Assembly (NCBI RefSeq): GCF_007725405.1
Contig: NZ_CP042163.1
Span: 2,356,001 to 2,420,000 of the forward strand
Origin: Shouchella miscanthi
GTDB taxonomy: Bacteria; Bacillota; Bacilli; Bacillales; Bacillaceae_D
DNA: 64,000 nt
Direction: 5' to 3'
The notes under the pieces are model-generated. The model saw only the letters and a program-made list of their open reading frames with translations. It did not search any database and was not told the origin of the DNA. Position numbers and translations under genes: made by a program. Below, piece by piece: positions 48,320-58,715 of this stretch; the first letter of the stretch is position 1, and every line of letters starts with the position of its first letter.

Positions 48320-50101
48320 CTATGCTGTCACGTTTTCTCTTGCCTGTAGTAAATACATTTTATGATACAAGCCTTGGCGTTTTAATAGTTGTTCATGATT
48401 GCCTCGTTCAACAATCTCTCCTTGGTGCAGCACAAGAATTTGGTCCGCATGTTTAATCGTTGATAGGCGGTGTGCGATCGCAATCGTCGTTCGATTTTGC
48501 TGCATTTTTTCTAACGCTTGCTGAATCGATTCCTCTGTTTCCGTATCAACACTTGCTGTTGCTTCATCAAGCACTAAAATAGCCGGGTCAGCTAGCATCG
48601 TTCGCGCAAAAGAAAGCAGCTGTTTTTCTCCACTTGAAAACGTTGCGCCACGCTCAGTTACTTTTGCGTCATAACCGTGTTCAAGATCCTGGATAAACGT
48701 ATCTGCACCAACAAAAGCGCATGCCGCCTCTATTTCCCCTCGCTCGTATCCATCTCTGCCTAAGGTGACATTGCTAGCGACTGTTCCGCTATACAAAAAG
48801 GAATCTTGCAACACAAGTCCCACTTTCGATCGGAACTCTTCTTCACTAAAAGCTTGTAAAGGTTTGCCATCAATTGTTATGGAGCCCTCCATGAGTGGAT
48901 AAAATCGCATTAAAAGGTTAATAATTGAGCTTTTCCCACTTCCAGTATGACCGACTAATGCAACAGTCTGCCCTTTTTCCGCTTTGAACGAAATATTAGT
49001 TAACACTTGGGTAGAACCATCATAAGAAAAAGTAACATTGTTAAACTCAATCGTTCCTTTTTCAATTGTGGGCGTTTCTGTTCCCGTTTTTGTCGGTGCG
49101 TACTCACGCTGATCCATTAAGCGAAAAACACGTCCTGCTGACACAATGGCTTGTTGAAAAATGGATAAGCGTTGCATAATTTGATTAACTGGTTCGAAAA
49201 AGCGATCAAGATAATTAATAAATGCATACAGCACACCAAGCTCAACCGGACCAATAAATGATTGAAAGCCAAAATAAATAAGCACAATTGAAATAGCAAT
49301 TAAACTAAGAATATCGACAATGGGACGCAGTAAAAGGGCATCTGCTTTCATCGCTTTCATTCCAGCTTGATAATGCTCCTCATTCGTTCGTCCAAACTCT
49401 TTGCGCATTCGCTTTTCTTGGCGGAACACTTGAATAATCGCCATACCTTGAACGGACTCACTCATTTTCGCATTAATTTCACTCACTTTTGCGCTAACAT
49501 GCTCATAAAAGCGAGAACTTATAGACCGATATAAACGAATGACAACTAAAAGTAAAGGTAAAAAGATTAAACAATAAAGGGCCAGGGTTGCATTTAAGTA
49601 AAACATAGCAACGAATGTTCCGATCATAAACATTCCATTTTGAACAAATACCGCTAGCACACTGACATAAAGCTCTTTAATGGACTCGGTGTCGTTCGTA
49701 ATCCTCGAAACAAGGCCGCCTCCAGGCATTCGATCAAAAAACGATAACCCAAGCTTTTGAACATTTTTAAAAACATCAACACGTAACGCTTGCACAATTC
49801 GCAAAGCAATCTTTTGAAATAAGATACTTTGGACATATTGGCAGATAACCGCAATAACCAGTAAACCAATATAAAATGACGCAAGCATCACAAGAACGTC
49901 TGTCGGAAATTCTTGAGGCGTTAAATAGTCATCAATAAAGCGTGCTATCAAAATAGGTTGCACTAATTCCGCTCCTGCAGCTATGAGCATAATAAAGAAA
50001 GCAAGCAGTAGTTTCTTAAAATGAATCTTGGCATAGCCGAGCAAGCGTATAAAAATCGCGCGTTGCTCTTTTCCAGTTAATATCTCATCGGTATGTTTCA
50101 T
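48320..50101 (-). CDS. ABC exporter half, ATPase-active partner (BmrD/YheH-like)
   Basis: The protein has 593 residues: six membrane helices, then an ATPase domain. Walker A GHTGSGKSS and Walker B LVLDEATASVD with the catalytic Glu are intact. The signature is FSSGEKQ rather than LSGGQ, as found in the partner of a heterodimer with one weak site. It overlaps the stop-start of the partner at 50101. It probably exports drugs or lipids. Confidence 0.88.
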   Translation of the reverse strand: MKHTDEILTGKEQRAIFIRLLGYAKIHFKKLLLAFFIMLIAAGAELVQPILIARFIDDYLTPQEFPTDVLVMLASFYIGLLVIAVICQYVQSILFQKIALRIVQALRVDVFKNVQKLGLSFFDRMPGGGLVSRITNDTESIKELYVSVLAVFVQNGMFMIGTFVAMFYLNATLALYCLIFLPLLLVVIRLYRSISSRFYEHVSAKVSEINAKMSESVQGMAIIQVFRQEKRMRKEFGRTNEEHYQAGMKAMKADALLLRPIVDILSLIAISIVLIYFGFQSFIGPVELGVLYAFINYLDRFFEPVNQIMQRLSIFQQAIVSAGRVFRLMDQREYAPTKTGTETPTIEKGTIEFNNVTFSYDGSTQVLTNISFKAEKGQTVALVGHTGSGKSSIINLLMRFYPLMEGSITIDGKPLQAFSEEEFRSKVGLVLQDSFLYSGTVASNVTLGRDGYERGEIEAACAFVGADTFIQDLEHGYDAKVTERGATFSSGEKQLLSFARTMLADPAILVLDEATASVDTETEESIQQALEKMQQNRTTIAIAHRLSTIKHADQILVLHQGEIVERGNHEQLLKRQGLYHKMYLLQARENVTA

Positions 50102-51852
50102 TATGAACCTCCCTGCTCCACTATCGTCTCAAGCTGCTGACGCTCATACATCTCTTTGTACCATCCACCTTCGGCCATCAATTCTGCATGAGTCCCTGCT
50201 TGAGCTATAGTCCCCTCTTCCATCACTAAAATGAGTGAAGCATGGCTAACAGCACTTAATCGGTGAGCACTCATAATAAGTGTTTGCTCGGTTTTTGTTT
50301 CTCGAAGGGCTCCTAAAATTTGCTCTTCTGTTTTCGCATCTACAGCAGATAAGGAGTCATCTAAAATGAGTATGGCAGGATTGCTCAGTATCGCACGAGC
50401 AATAGAGATTCGCTGTTTTTGACCACCTGAGAGCGTTACACCTCGTTCTCCAACAACTGTGTCGTACCCATTCGGAAAACGGCGTATGTCATCGTGAATA
50501 CTTGCAAGCTGGCAGGCTCGAATAATTTCTTGTATCGAGGCATCAGGCTTTGCAAATGCAACATTCTCTCCTATTGTCGCCGAGAAAAGAAAGTGTTCTT
50601 GTGGTACAATGCCAAATGCCGCTTTCACACGTTCTCGTTTAAACTGGTCAATGGGCACGGAATCTAGACGTATAGTCCCCTTCGTAACATCCATCTCCCG
50701 CTGTAAAAGCGAGAGTAAGGTTGTTTTACCACTACCGGTTTTACCAACAATGCCAAGTGTTTCACCTTTCTTCAAGGAGAAGTGTACATTTCTTAACACT
50801 GGCGGTCCATCATCAGAATAACAAAACGTATCAATAGCAACATCTAAATCGCCTACAATCGGTGCTTCAACTGCATGATCGACTTCTTTAAGCTCCGACT
50901 CTTCTCGCAATACTTCACGAATTCGATCGTAAGACGCTCTTCCTCGTTCAATGACGTTAAAAAACATTCCTAACGCAAGCATTGGCCAAATCAACAAGCC
51001 AAGATAAACGACAAATGACGTTAGTTCTCCAATGGTCATATCACCCGATACGACAAAACCTGCTCCAAAACCAATTGCCAGTAAATAACATGTTCCAATG
51101 ACTGCGCTAATGGTCGGATCAAACAACGCATCGACTTTTGCTACTTTTACATTCTGTTCCACAACCATTGCTGATTGCTGACGAAAGCGGCGATTTTCTT
51201 CTTCTTCTTGTCCGAATGCTTTTGTTACTTTCATTCCACTAATATTTTCTTGAACCGTATCATTTAAAACACTAAATGCTGCTTGTGCACTGCCAAAGCG
51301 TTTATGTAAAAGTGATCCATAATAGCTCGTTAAAATGGCCATTAATGGAAGTGGCACTAATGTAATCAGCGTTAGTTGCCAATTAAGGGTCAACGCCATC
51401 GTCGCAACCACCATTCCTCCTAGTAACAGGGCATCAACAATCGTTAGCACCCCTTCTCCAGCTGTTGCTTGAACAGCTCGAACATCATTTGTGGAAATCG
51501 CCATTAAATTTCCAGTAGTTCGCTTATGATAAAATGACTTTGGCATGTTAGTAAAATGACGATAAAGATCATTTCGGATTTGTCTTGCCAACTTAAAAGC
51601 CGCACCAAAGATGAGTACTCGCCATAAGAAGCGAAGAATGTATAACAACAGACCGATGCCCATAATAAACCCAACGTATCGGAATAATTGCGATTGTGTA
51701 AGCGTATCTGTGTCAATTAAATCGACTACTTCACCAATAACCCTTGGAGGAATAAGCGACAAAAATGAAACGAGTGCTAAAACAAGCGTCCCAAATAAAT
51801 ATGCTTTCCAATGTTTCTTAAAAAACCAGCTTAAATCTAAAAAAACACGCAT
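50101..51852 (-). CDS. ABC exporter half, degenerate-Glu partner (BmrC/YheI-like)
   Basis: The protein has 583 residues: six membrane helices, then an ATPase domain. Walker A GKTGSGKTT and signature LSGGQKQ are canonical. Walker B reads LILDDSLSAVD, with Asp where the catalytic Glu should be. With the partner's changed signature this is the classic asymmetric heterodimer. The first gene of the two-gene unit, it overlaps the second by one base. Confidence 0.9.
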   Translation of the reverse strand: MRVFLDLSWFFKKHWKAYLFGTLVLALVSFLSLIPPRVIGEVVDLIDTDTLTQSQLFRYVGFIMGIGLLLYILRFLWRVLIFGAAFKLARQIRNDLYRHFTNMPKSFYHKRTTGNLMAISTNDVRAVQATAGEGVLTIVDALLLGGMVVATMALTLNWQLTLITLVPLPLMAILTSYYGSLLHKRFGSAQAAFSVLNDTVQENISGMKVTKAFGQEEEENRRFRQQSAMVVEQNVKVAKVDALFDPTISAVIGTCYLLAIGFGAGFVVSGDMTIGELTSFVVYLGLLIWPMLALGMFFNVIERGRASYDRIREVLREESELKEVDHAVEAPIVGDLDVAIDTFCYSDDGPPVLRNVHFSLKKGETLGIVGKTGSGKTTLLSLLQREMDVTKGTIRLDSVPIDQFKRERVKAAFGIVPQEHFLFSATIGENVAFAKPDASIQEIIRACQLASIHDDIRRFPNGYDTVVGERGVTLSGGQKQRISIARAILSNPAILILDDSLSAVDAKTEEQILGALRETKTEQTLIMSAHRLSAVSHASLILVMEEGTIAQAGTHAELMAEGGWYKEMYERQQLETIVEQGGS

Positions 51853-52163
51853 AGCCTTCCCCCATTACTCTCGTTGTCTAATTATTTTTCGAAAAAATGA
51901 ATAAATAATGTCTATTCTTCTATTGAACCCGCATTGCCCTTTTAATGCCCGCTCGTATGTACGCTCCCTTTATAACCAATAGCCTACTTCAAAAAAGATA
52001 CCACATTACGTTAAATGATGTACAGAACGTTTATCGTCATTACAAAACAACCTAGCATCAGTTCGTGAATATGTTTATAGACAACAAAAATCACTTTACC
52101 TACGACGCAACGGTCCTTACGATAAAGTGATTTCTTTCGTTTTCATGATTATCAGAGGAGTTC
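51853..52163. other. Region between the ABC exporter and yneF
   Basis: About 310 bases, AT-rich, with the yneF-side terminator at 52088-52133. No coding frame. It should contain the exporter promoter. Confidence 0.4.
52088..52135 (-). terminator. Terminator after yneF
   Basis: Stem AAATCACTTTA...TAAAGTGATTT (arms 52088-52098 and 52123-52133), about 30 bases past the yneF stop. Confidence 0.75.
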
Positions 52164-52379
52164 TTACTTCCCCTGTTGCTTTTGCATAGCCTTCATCATT
52201 TGGGTGATTTTCTTTTGCGATGGGTTTTGTCCCATTTGTTGCATCATCACCCGTAACATTTGCTCATTAATCGGTGGGTTCTTTTTCAAGTAAGACATCA
52301 TGGTTTTCCGAGCAATAAAAAAGCCAATTGCTATACCTGCCAGAACCGCAACGGTATACCCTATAATATGCCAGATCAA
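52164..52379 (-). CDS. yneF: YneF family small membrane protein
   Basis: A 71-residue protein (UPF0154). One membrane helix is followed by the conserved [20 protein letters not shown] and a Gln/Met/Lys-rich tail ending QKQQGK. The start is TTG at 52379, with AAGGAGG upstream. Function unknown. It sits beside sirA as in B. subtilis. Confidence 0.92.
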   Translation of the reverse strand: MIWHIIGYTVAVLAGIAIGFFIARKTMMSYLKKNPPINEQMLRVMMQQMGQNPSQKKITQMMKAMQKQQGK

Positions 52380-52472
52380 TGTTAAACCTCCTTCTCACAC
52401 GCTCTACTTCTATTGAACCTTATCTATTATACACGAGCAGGCATTGATTTTAAAGCACTTAACAAAGCATGC

Positions 52473-52901
52473 TTAGAGCACGCTTTGTTTTTCATATGGT
52501 TTCAACCACCCAAATCGTCGGTCATTTACATTTACTGCGAAAAAGAAGCCATTTACTTCCCGCAATAGATCAAATACATCGGTCTCTGCCTGTAAATCCC
52601 CTTCTGCTTGAAGACAAATTTTCTTTGCATCCAGCATAAGCGCGCAATGATTTTTTGGATTTTCATCAGAAGCTGCAACAAAGCGATTTGCGTCTTCTTC
52701 TTTATAGCGAGATAAAAAGATTTGTTTAATTTCTTCTTCTGGCATGGATGTTGTTATATAGTTGATTTGCCGATCATAAATCGGCTGGGTATGCTTTCGA
52801 GCTTGTTCCCGTTCTTCGAATAACTGAAATAATTTCATTTCTTTACCAAGATAAGAGGATGCTACATCTTCTGTGACATTGAATAATTCATAGTATCTCA
52901 T
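52473..52901 (-). CDS. sirA: Sporulation inhibitor of replication SirA
   Basis: A 142-residue protein. It aligns with B. subtilis SirA (YneE, 148 aa) in overall pattern: early YYxLF, QINYIT, and the ending DRRFGWLKP (RYGWLNP). SirA binds DnaA in the sporulating mother cell and blocks new initiation. Sequence similarity is low, but position beside tkt and yneF supports it. A GGGGAG site precedes the ATG. Confidence 0.85.
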   Translation of the reverse strand: MRYYELFNVTEDVASSYLGKEMKLFQLFEEREQARKHTQPIYDRQINYITTSMPEEEIKQIFLSRYKEEDANRFVAASDENPKNHCALMLDAKKICLQAEGDLQAETDVFDLLREVNGFFFAVNVNDRRFGWLKPYEKQSVL

Positions 52902-53054
52902 CTCTTCTCCCCTTCAGCAGAATGAAAATTTCGAATCTATTTTCATTATACCCATTTTTCAAAAAGATGCTGTCTATTTGTCGTGAAAGAACCTCACTAG
53001 TTTTGTCGAATACCGTATGAAAAGCACCTATTCTGGTTGTCTCTGTTTTTTCTT

Positions 53055-53098
53055 TTAAAAAAAGCCTATGATTCACTGAAGTAGTCAATCATAGGCTG
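53055..53098 (-). terminator. Terminator after tkt
   Basis: Stem AGCCTATGATT...AATCATAGGCT (arms 53063-53073 and 53087-53097) with T-run on the minus strand. Confidence 0.88.
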
Positions 53099-53103
53099 CA
53101 TTC

Positions 53104-55098
53104 TTATGAAAGTAGTGCTTTTACTTTGCTCACTACATTTTCAACAGTAAAACCATACTCGGCAATGATTTCATCGCCAGCACCAGAAGCGCCAAATGTA
53201 TCAATAGTGAGTGTATCGCCTTCATCACCAATGTACTTTGCCCATCCTAGAGAAGCACCCATCTCAATAGCAAGACGTGCTTTAACGTGTTTTGGAATCA
53301 CTGCATCTTTATATTCTTTCGGCTGTGCTTCAAAACGATCCCAGCTTGGCATACTTACAACAGAAACATCAATTTTCTCTTGTGCAAGTGCTGCTTTCGC
53401 TTTCATCGCAAGTTGGACTTCAGACCCTGTTGCCAATAAAATGGCATCTGGTTCACCTTTGGCTTCTGAAAGTACGTATCCACCTTTTTTCACACCTTCA
53501 TATGCTTTCGTTGTTGTTTCTTCTTGTGTATCAACATTTTGACGGCTTAATACGAGTACCGTTGGCTCTTTCTGGGACTCTAGCGCAAGTTTCCATGCTG
53601 CTGCGGTTTCATTCCCATCTCCAGGACGAACAACAGATAAACCTGGCATTGCACGTAAAGCCGCTAACTGTTCAACCGGCTCGTGGGTTGGACCATCTTC
53701 ACCAACAGCGATGCTATCGTGAGTTAATACATACGTTACTGGAACGCCCATCAAAGCGGACAGACGAATGGCTGGACGTACATAATCTGAGAAAACAAAG
53801 AATGTACCACCGAATACTTTTAAACCACCGTGTAGCGCCATTCCATTCAATGCACAACCCATTGCAAACTCACGAACACCGAACCAAATGTTTCGTCCAG
53901 CATAGTTGTCTCTACCAAAATTGCTCTCGTTCGTTAGCGTGGTTTTATTTGAACCAGCTAAATCAGCAGAACCACCAAATAATTCTGGAACATGTGCTGC
54001 TAAAGCATTTAACGCTTCCCCTGAAGAAGCACGTGTAGCCAAGCTTTTCCCTGCTTCATAAGTCGGTAATGCTTGATCAAATCCTTCTGGTAAGTCTCCT
54101 GCAAAAGCACGCTCATATTGTGCGGCAAGCTCCGGGTTTTCTGCTTTATAAGCAGCGAACAATTCATTCCACTCATCTTCATGCTTTTGTCCTTGCTCTT
54201 TTACAGACGTAAAGTATTCACTTACTTCTTCAGGAATATGGAAGTCTTCCTCATATGTCCATTTGTACGCTTCTTTTGTAAGCGCTACTTCATCTGATCC
54301 TAATGGAGAACCGTGAGAAGCTGATTTCGCTGATTTGTTTGGTGAACCAAACCCGATAACTGTTTTCACTTCAATTAGTGTTGGACGATCAGATGTTTTT
54401 GCTTCTTTAATCGCTTTGTTAATCTCTGCTAAATCCATTCCATCTTCTACGTATATCACATTCCAACCATAGGCCTTGAAGCGATCTTCCACACTTTCAG
54501 AAAATGATTCATGTAGATCTCCATCAAGAGAGATATCGTTTGAATCGTATAACACAACAAGACGATTTAACTTTAAGTGACCAGCTAGTGACGCCGCTTC
54601 TGCTGATACCCCTTCCATTAAATCCCCATCGCCACAAATGGCATACGTATAGTGGTCGACAATCTCGTGGTTTGCCGTGTTATACGTTGCCGCTAAGTGA
54701 CGCTCTGCCATTGCCATCCCTACAGCCATAGCAATTCCTTGACCGAGTGGACCCGTCGTTGCTTCTACACCAGGTGTATGACCGTATTCAGGGTGACCCG
54801 GTGTACGGCTTCCTAATTGACGGAAAGATTTTAAATCATCTAGTGTTACATCATAACCTGTTAAATGTAAAAGGCTATATAAAAGCATAGAACCGTGTCC
54901 AGCTGATAAAACGAAACGATCGCGGTTTGTCCAGTTCGGATTAGCTGGATTGTGGTTCATGTGGTTTGCCCACAAATCCAACGCCATAGGTGCTGCGCCC
55001 ATCGGCATACCTGGGTGACCAGAATTGGCTTTCTCAATACTATCAATAGAAAGTGTTCGAATCGTATTTACCGCTAATTCTTCAATATTTTTATTCAT
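53104..55098 (-). CDS. tkt: Transketolase
   Basis: A 664-residue thiamine-diphosphate enzyme of the pentose phosphate pathway. [38 protein letters not shown], the cofactor motif [20 protein letters not shown] and [19 protein letters not shown] are all present. The ATG at 55098 follows AAAGGGTG. A GTG nine bases earlier is inside that site. Order ynzC-tkt-sirA-yneF as in B. subtilis. Confidence 0.97.
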   Translation of the reverse strand: MNKNIEELAVNTIRTLSIDSIEKANSGHPGMPMGAAPMALDLWANHMNHNPANPNWTNRDRFVLSAGHGSMLLYSLLHLTGYDVTLDDLKSFRQLGSRTPGHPEYGHTPGVEATTGPLGQGIAMAVGMAMAERHLAATYNTANHEIVDHYTYAICGDGDLMEGVSAEAASLAGHLKLNRLVVLYDSNDISLDGDLHESFSESVEDRFKAYGWNVIYVEDGMDLAEINKAIKEAKTSDRPTLIEVKTVIGFGSPNKSAKSASHGSPLGSDEVALTKEAYKWTYEEDFHIPEEVSEYFTSVKEQGQKHEDEWNELFAAYKAENPELAAQYERAFAGDLPEGFDQALPTYEAGKSLATRASSGEALNALAAHVPELFGGSADLAGSNKTTLTNESNFGRDNYAGRNIWFGVREFAMGCALNGMALHGGLKVFGGTFFVFSDYVRPAIRLSALMGVPVTYVLTHDSIAVGEDGPTHEPVEQLAALRAMPGLSVVRPGDGNETAAAWKLALESQKEPTVLVLSRQNVDTQEETTTKAYEGVKKGGYVLSEAKGEPDAILLATGSEVQLAMKAKAALAQEKIDVSVVSMPSWDRFEAQPKEYKDAVIPKHVKARLAIEMGASLGWAKYIGDEGDTLTIDTFGASGAGDEIIAEYGFTVENVVSKVKALLS

Positions 55099-55150
55099 AT
55101 GTAACACCCTTTCATTCTTCTTACGTCTCCATCATAAACAAAATAAAAAA

Positions 55151-55181
55151 AATGTACAAGCCTGACAGAAGCTTGTACATT
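55151..55181 (-). terminator. Terminator after ynzC
   Basis: AATGTACAAGC...GCTTGTACATT stem overlapping the ynzC stop, with a run of T on the minus strand. Confidence 0.85.
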
Positions 55182-55419
55182 AATGAAGTCGAGTTTGCTT
55201 TTTAGCTTTACTGTCTTTTAGCTTTTGTGGCGTTACGTCACTACCCTTTTCGTCGACTACTTTCACAGAATGAAGCTGGTTTTTAAAGGCTGAACGAAAT
55301 GTACTTAAATACTCTTTACGCAATGCCTGTTGTTCTTCTTTTTGGGCTTTCGTCAATCCTGTTGTTTTCGCTAATTGGGAAAGCTCATTTATACGGTTTA
55401 GCTTCGTTTTTGGTAACAA
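55180..55419 (-). CDS. ynzC: DUF896 family protein YnzC
   Basis: A 79-residue protein with two helices: LPKTKLNRINELSQLAKTTG followed by EEQQALRKEYLSTFRSAFKN, the DUF896 signature. In B. subtilis it is in the LexA-controlled yneA operon. The start is TTG with AGGTGAT upstream. Confidence 0.93.
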   Translation of the reverse strand: MLPKTKLNRINELSQLAKTTGLTKAQKEEQQALRKEYLSTFRSAFKNQLHSVKVVDEKGSDVTPQKLKDSKAKKQTRLH

Positions 55420-55465
55420 TGAAAATCACCTGTCCTTTTATTGCCATCATAGCATCTTCATTGCC

Positions 55466-56321
<856 letters not shown>

Positions 56322-56341
56322 TATAAGATCACCCGTTCGTA

Positions 56342-56355
56342 AGAATATTTGTTCT
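56342..56355. promoter_or_regulatory. LexA-like box 1 (yneA leader)
   Basis: AGAATATTTGTTCT has the palindromic GAAT-N4-GTTC pattern, one change from GAAC-N4-GTTC. Sits between the yneA -10 element and its start. Confidence 0.55.
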
Positions 56356-56361
56356 TACATG

Positions 56362-56390
56362 AGAATAGCTCGAACTTTTGTTCGTGTCAA
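56362..56390 (-). promoter_or_regulatory. yneA promoter (SOS type)
   Basis: Minus strand TTGACA (56385-56390) and TATTCT (56362-56367) are separated by exactly 17 bases. The spacer holds the palindromic LexA box at 56371-56384. LexA binding would block sigma-A RNA polymerase, and damage would release it. Confidence 0.85.
56371..56384. promoter_or_regulatory. LexA box 2
   Basis: CGAACTTTTGTTCG matches the Bacillus LexA palindrome CGAAC-N4-GTTCG exactly and lies inside the yneA promoter spacer. Confidence 0.9.
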
Positions 56391-56400
56391 CCCCTTTTTT

Positions 56401-56415
56401 TAGAACTTATGTTTG
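56401..56415. promoter_or_regulatory. LexA-like box 3 (lexA side)
   Basis: AGAACTTATGTTTG (56402-56415) carries GAAC-N4-GTTT, one change from the palindrome. It is just upstream of and touching the lexA -35 element, allowing autoregulation. Confidence 0.65.
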
Positions 56416-56441
56416 CGTTCGTATGTTCGATGTGCTACAGT
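56413..56441 (+). promoter_or_regulatory. lexA promoter
   Basis: TTGCGT (56413-56418) and TACAGT (56436-56441) are 17 bases apart. A second, weaker LexA-like palindrome, CGTTCGTATGTTCG, falls in the spacer at 56416-56429. Confidence 0.7.
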
Positions 56442-56478
56442 AAGGGTACGAATACATAGATAAAGCGGGTGATGAGGA

Positions 56479-57108
56479 GTGTCAAAACTATCTACTAGAC
56501 AAGAAGAAATACTATTATTTATTAAAGATGAAGTGAAAAAGAAAGGGTATCCACCTTCCGTTCGTGAAATTGGAGAGGCAGTTGGATTAGCATCAAGCTC
56601 TACTGTGCACGGCCACCTTGCACGACTTGAAAAGAAAGGCTACATTCGTCGAGATCCAACAAAGCCAAGAGCGATTGAAGTTCTTTCCCTCGAAGAAACA
56701 GCTGACGAAGCGGTTATTATACGTGAAAAAACCCGCTACATTCCTGTTGTTGGTAAAGTAACGGCTGGTAGCCCTATTACAGCAATTGAAAATGTGGAGG
56801 ACTATATTCCACTTCCAGACCATATGGCTGGTCACGAACAAGTGTATGCGCTTGTTATCCAAGGGGAAAGCATGATTGAGGCTGGTATATTGGATGGCGA
56901 TCAAGTGTATGTGAAACAAACGCAAACAGCAGATAACGGGGACATTATAGTAGCGATGACTGACGAACACGAAGCGACTGTTAAACGATTTTTCCGTGAG
57001 AAAAACTACATTCGTTTACAACCAGAAAATTCAACAATGGACCCAATCATTTTGGACAACTGTACAATACTAGGAAAAGTCATTGGCGTATTTCGCACCA
57101 TCCATTAA
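56479..57108 (+). CDS. lexA: LexA repressor of the SOS response
   Basis: A 209-residue repressor-protease. The N-terminal winged helix (about 1-65) contains [20 protein letters not shown]. Autocleavage occurs at Ala96-Gly97 in VTAGSP. The catalytic dyad is Ser131 (QGESMIEAG) and Lys169 (EATVKRFF). The start is GTG with GGGTGAT upstream. It controls the divergent yneA operon, itself and probably dinB. Confidence 0.97.
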   Translation: MSKLSTRQEEILLFIKDEVKKKGYPPSVREIGEAVGLASSSTVHGHLARLEKKGYIRRDPTKPRAIEVLSLEETADEAVIIREKTRYIPVVGKVTAGSPITAIENVEDYIPLPDHMAGHEQVYALVIQGESMIEAGILDGDQVYVKQTQTADNGDIIVAMTDEHEATVKRFFREKNYIRLQPENSTMDPIILDNCTILGKVIGVFRTIH

Positions 57109-57109
57109 G

Positions 57110-57138
57110 AAAAGCACTGGGGGCTCCCAGTGCTTTTT
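57110..57138. terminator. Bidirectional terminator after lexA
   Basis: AAAGCACTGGG...CCCAGTGCTTT stem with T-run, between converging lexA and the MFS transporter gene. Confidence 0.9.
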
Positions 57139-58370
57139 TACTGTTCATTTACCGTTTCCTGTTCTTCTTTCTTTTGTTCCTGCGACAACAACCATTTCAG
57201 TACAGCAGCTGTTAGTAAAAACAGCACGCCTGCGCTGATAAAGACATAGGATATACCGAAACTTGCTGCGAGTAATCCCCCAGACACAGGACCTAGCACA
57301 TTCCCTAAAAAACGAAAGCTTTGATTATAGCCGAGCACTTCTCCTTGCATGGAAATTGGACACGCTTGACGAATAAATGCGGTCGTACAAGGAATTAAGC
57401 CCCCGACTGCCAATCCGAAAATAAACCGTAACACAATTAACTGCCATAAAGAATCGACAAAACCTTGAGGGATAAAGAACAATCCTGACAAAATTAAAAG
57501 TAAAAGCATGACTTTTTCATGCCCAATGCGATCACCTAGTTGACCCCATTTTCTTGTTGACAGTAAATTACCGAGGCCTGTAATCGAAAAAGCCACTCCC
57601 GCTAAAAACGCCATATTTTCTGTTGAACTCGTCAAATCATTGACAAATAAAGCGAGTAGCGGTTGAATGCTAAACAGTGCCATTTGAATAATGAGCGCAA
57701 CGACCATCACCATCAGAAGGATCGGAGACCGCACGATAAACTGAATGACTTCTTTCGCGGAATACCGCTTCTTCTTTTCTCCTTTTTCTTCATAAATGAC
57801 TTCTTTGACACCAAAGACAACTAGAAAAGAAGCAAACGTTAAGATAGAAGCCGTCAAAATAAAGGTCAGCTCCATTCCAACGGTGTCTGCAATTAGCCCA
57901 CCAAATAATGGTCCTAGTAAACCTCCTGATACAGTTCCTGTTTGTAACGTTCCAAGCGTTTCTCCTGCTGTGCGTTTGCTACTTTGAGCAGCAATCAACG
58001 CCATAGAAGCAGGAATAAACCCTGTTGCTAAACCCATAAAGGCGCGCAAAACAAATAACGCTTCAACAGAATTAACATAGCCCATTAAAAAGACAGAAAT
58101 AGCAATGCCAAATCCTGTTCCAATTAAAACTTTCTTTCGTCCATAACGATCGCCAATTCTACCCCATATTGGTGCGACAAGAAACGCTACTAAAAAAGAA
58201 ACGCCAAACACGAAACCCGACCATCTTTGCACATCTTCTCCTGAATACTGTCCGAACGATTCAATGTACAAGGATAAAAAAGGAATGACCATCGTCATGC
58301 TTGCGCCAACAAATAGGTTGGCAAACCACATAATAAGTAAATTACGCTTTTCTGCTTTTATACCGATCAC
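57138..58370 (-). CDS. MFS multidrug-type transporter
   Basis: About 410 residues with 12 membrane spans. APIWGRIGDRYGRKKVLIG (the MFS loop 2-3 motif), a gated helix GTLQTGTVSGGLLGPLFGG and the long charged central loop are typical of drug:H+ antiporters. Start uncertain. The longest reading begins at TTG 58406 but has no ribosome site. GTG 58370 lies six bases after a start-stop ATGTAA that has a strong AAGGAG. The family's usual N-terminus fits 58370. Confidence 0.85.
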   Translation of the reverse strand: MIGIKAEKRNLLIMWFANLFVGASMTMVIPFLSLYIESFGQYSGEDVQRWSGFVFGVSFLVAFLVAPIWGRIGDRYGRKKVLIGTGFGIAISVFLMGYVNSVEALFVLRAFMGLATGFIPASMALIAAQSSKRTAGETLGTLQTGTVSGGLLGPLFGGLIADTVGMELTFILTASILTFASFLVVFGVKEVIYEEKGEKKKRYSAKEVIQFIVRSPILLMVMVVALIIQMALFSIQPLLALFVNDLTSSTENMAFLAGVAFSITGLGNLLSTRKWGQLGDRIGHEKVMLLLLILSGLFFIPQGFVDSLWQLIVLRFIFGLAVGGLIPCTTAFIRQACPISMQGEVLGYNQSFRFLGNVLGPVSGGLLAASFGISYVFISAGVLFLLTAAVLKWLLSQEQKKEEQETVNEQ

Positions 58371-58375
58371 CTTCG

Positions 58376-58394
58376 TTACATAAGGATGCTCCTT
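58376..58394 (-). promoter_or_regulatory. Start-stop mini-ORF with ribosome site before the MFS gene
   Basis: On the minus strand AAGGAG (58389-58394) is seven bases before an ATG that is immediately followed by TAA (58376-58381). Six bases further on comes the GTG of the transporter. The arrangement would allow coupled re-initiation. Translation of the dipeptide-less unit is not shown. Confidence 0.4.
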
Positions 58395-58569
58395 ATTATT
58401 TCGCAACTCTAAATATATGCGAAAAAAAAACAGCCGTCAAACCTCTTTTACGCGCTAAATCCGTAAAAAAAGGATTAAAACAGCTACTTTCCTTCCTCTT
58501 GATTCTTTTTTCACACTTCTTGAAAAAAAACATAATCTATTGATAACCACTACATAGGAGGCGAATGGA

Positions 58570-58662
58570 ATGGATCTTTCAGATGAAATGGTGTTACTCA
58601 TTACCATTCTCGTACTATTTATCTTATTAATTATTGTTGGAATTATTTTGTTTTACCTGTAG
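58570..58662 (+). CDS. Small single-span membrane peptide (30 aa)
   Basis: MDLSDEM followed by a continuous hydrophobic helix ending ILFYL. AGGAGG lies eight bases before the ATG at 58570. An alternative frame from the ATG at 58564 gives an implausible 21-residue peptide. No family recognised. Confidence 0.6.
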   Translation: MDLSDEMVLLITILVLFILLIIVGIILFYL

Positions 58663-58715
58663 TCAACGTTATTCCACTACTGCAACAGCAATACATGTCA
58701 CATTAGATAGTCATT

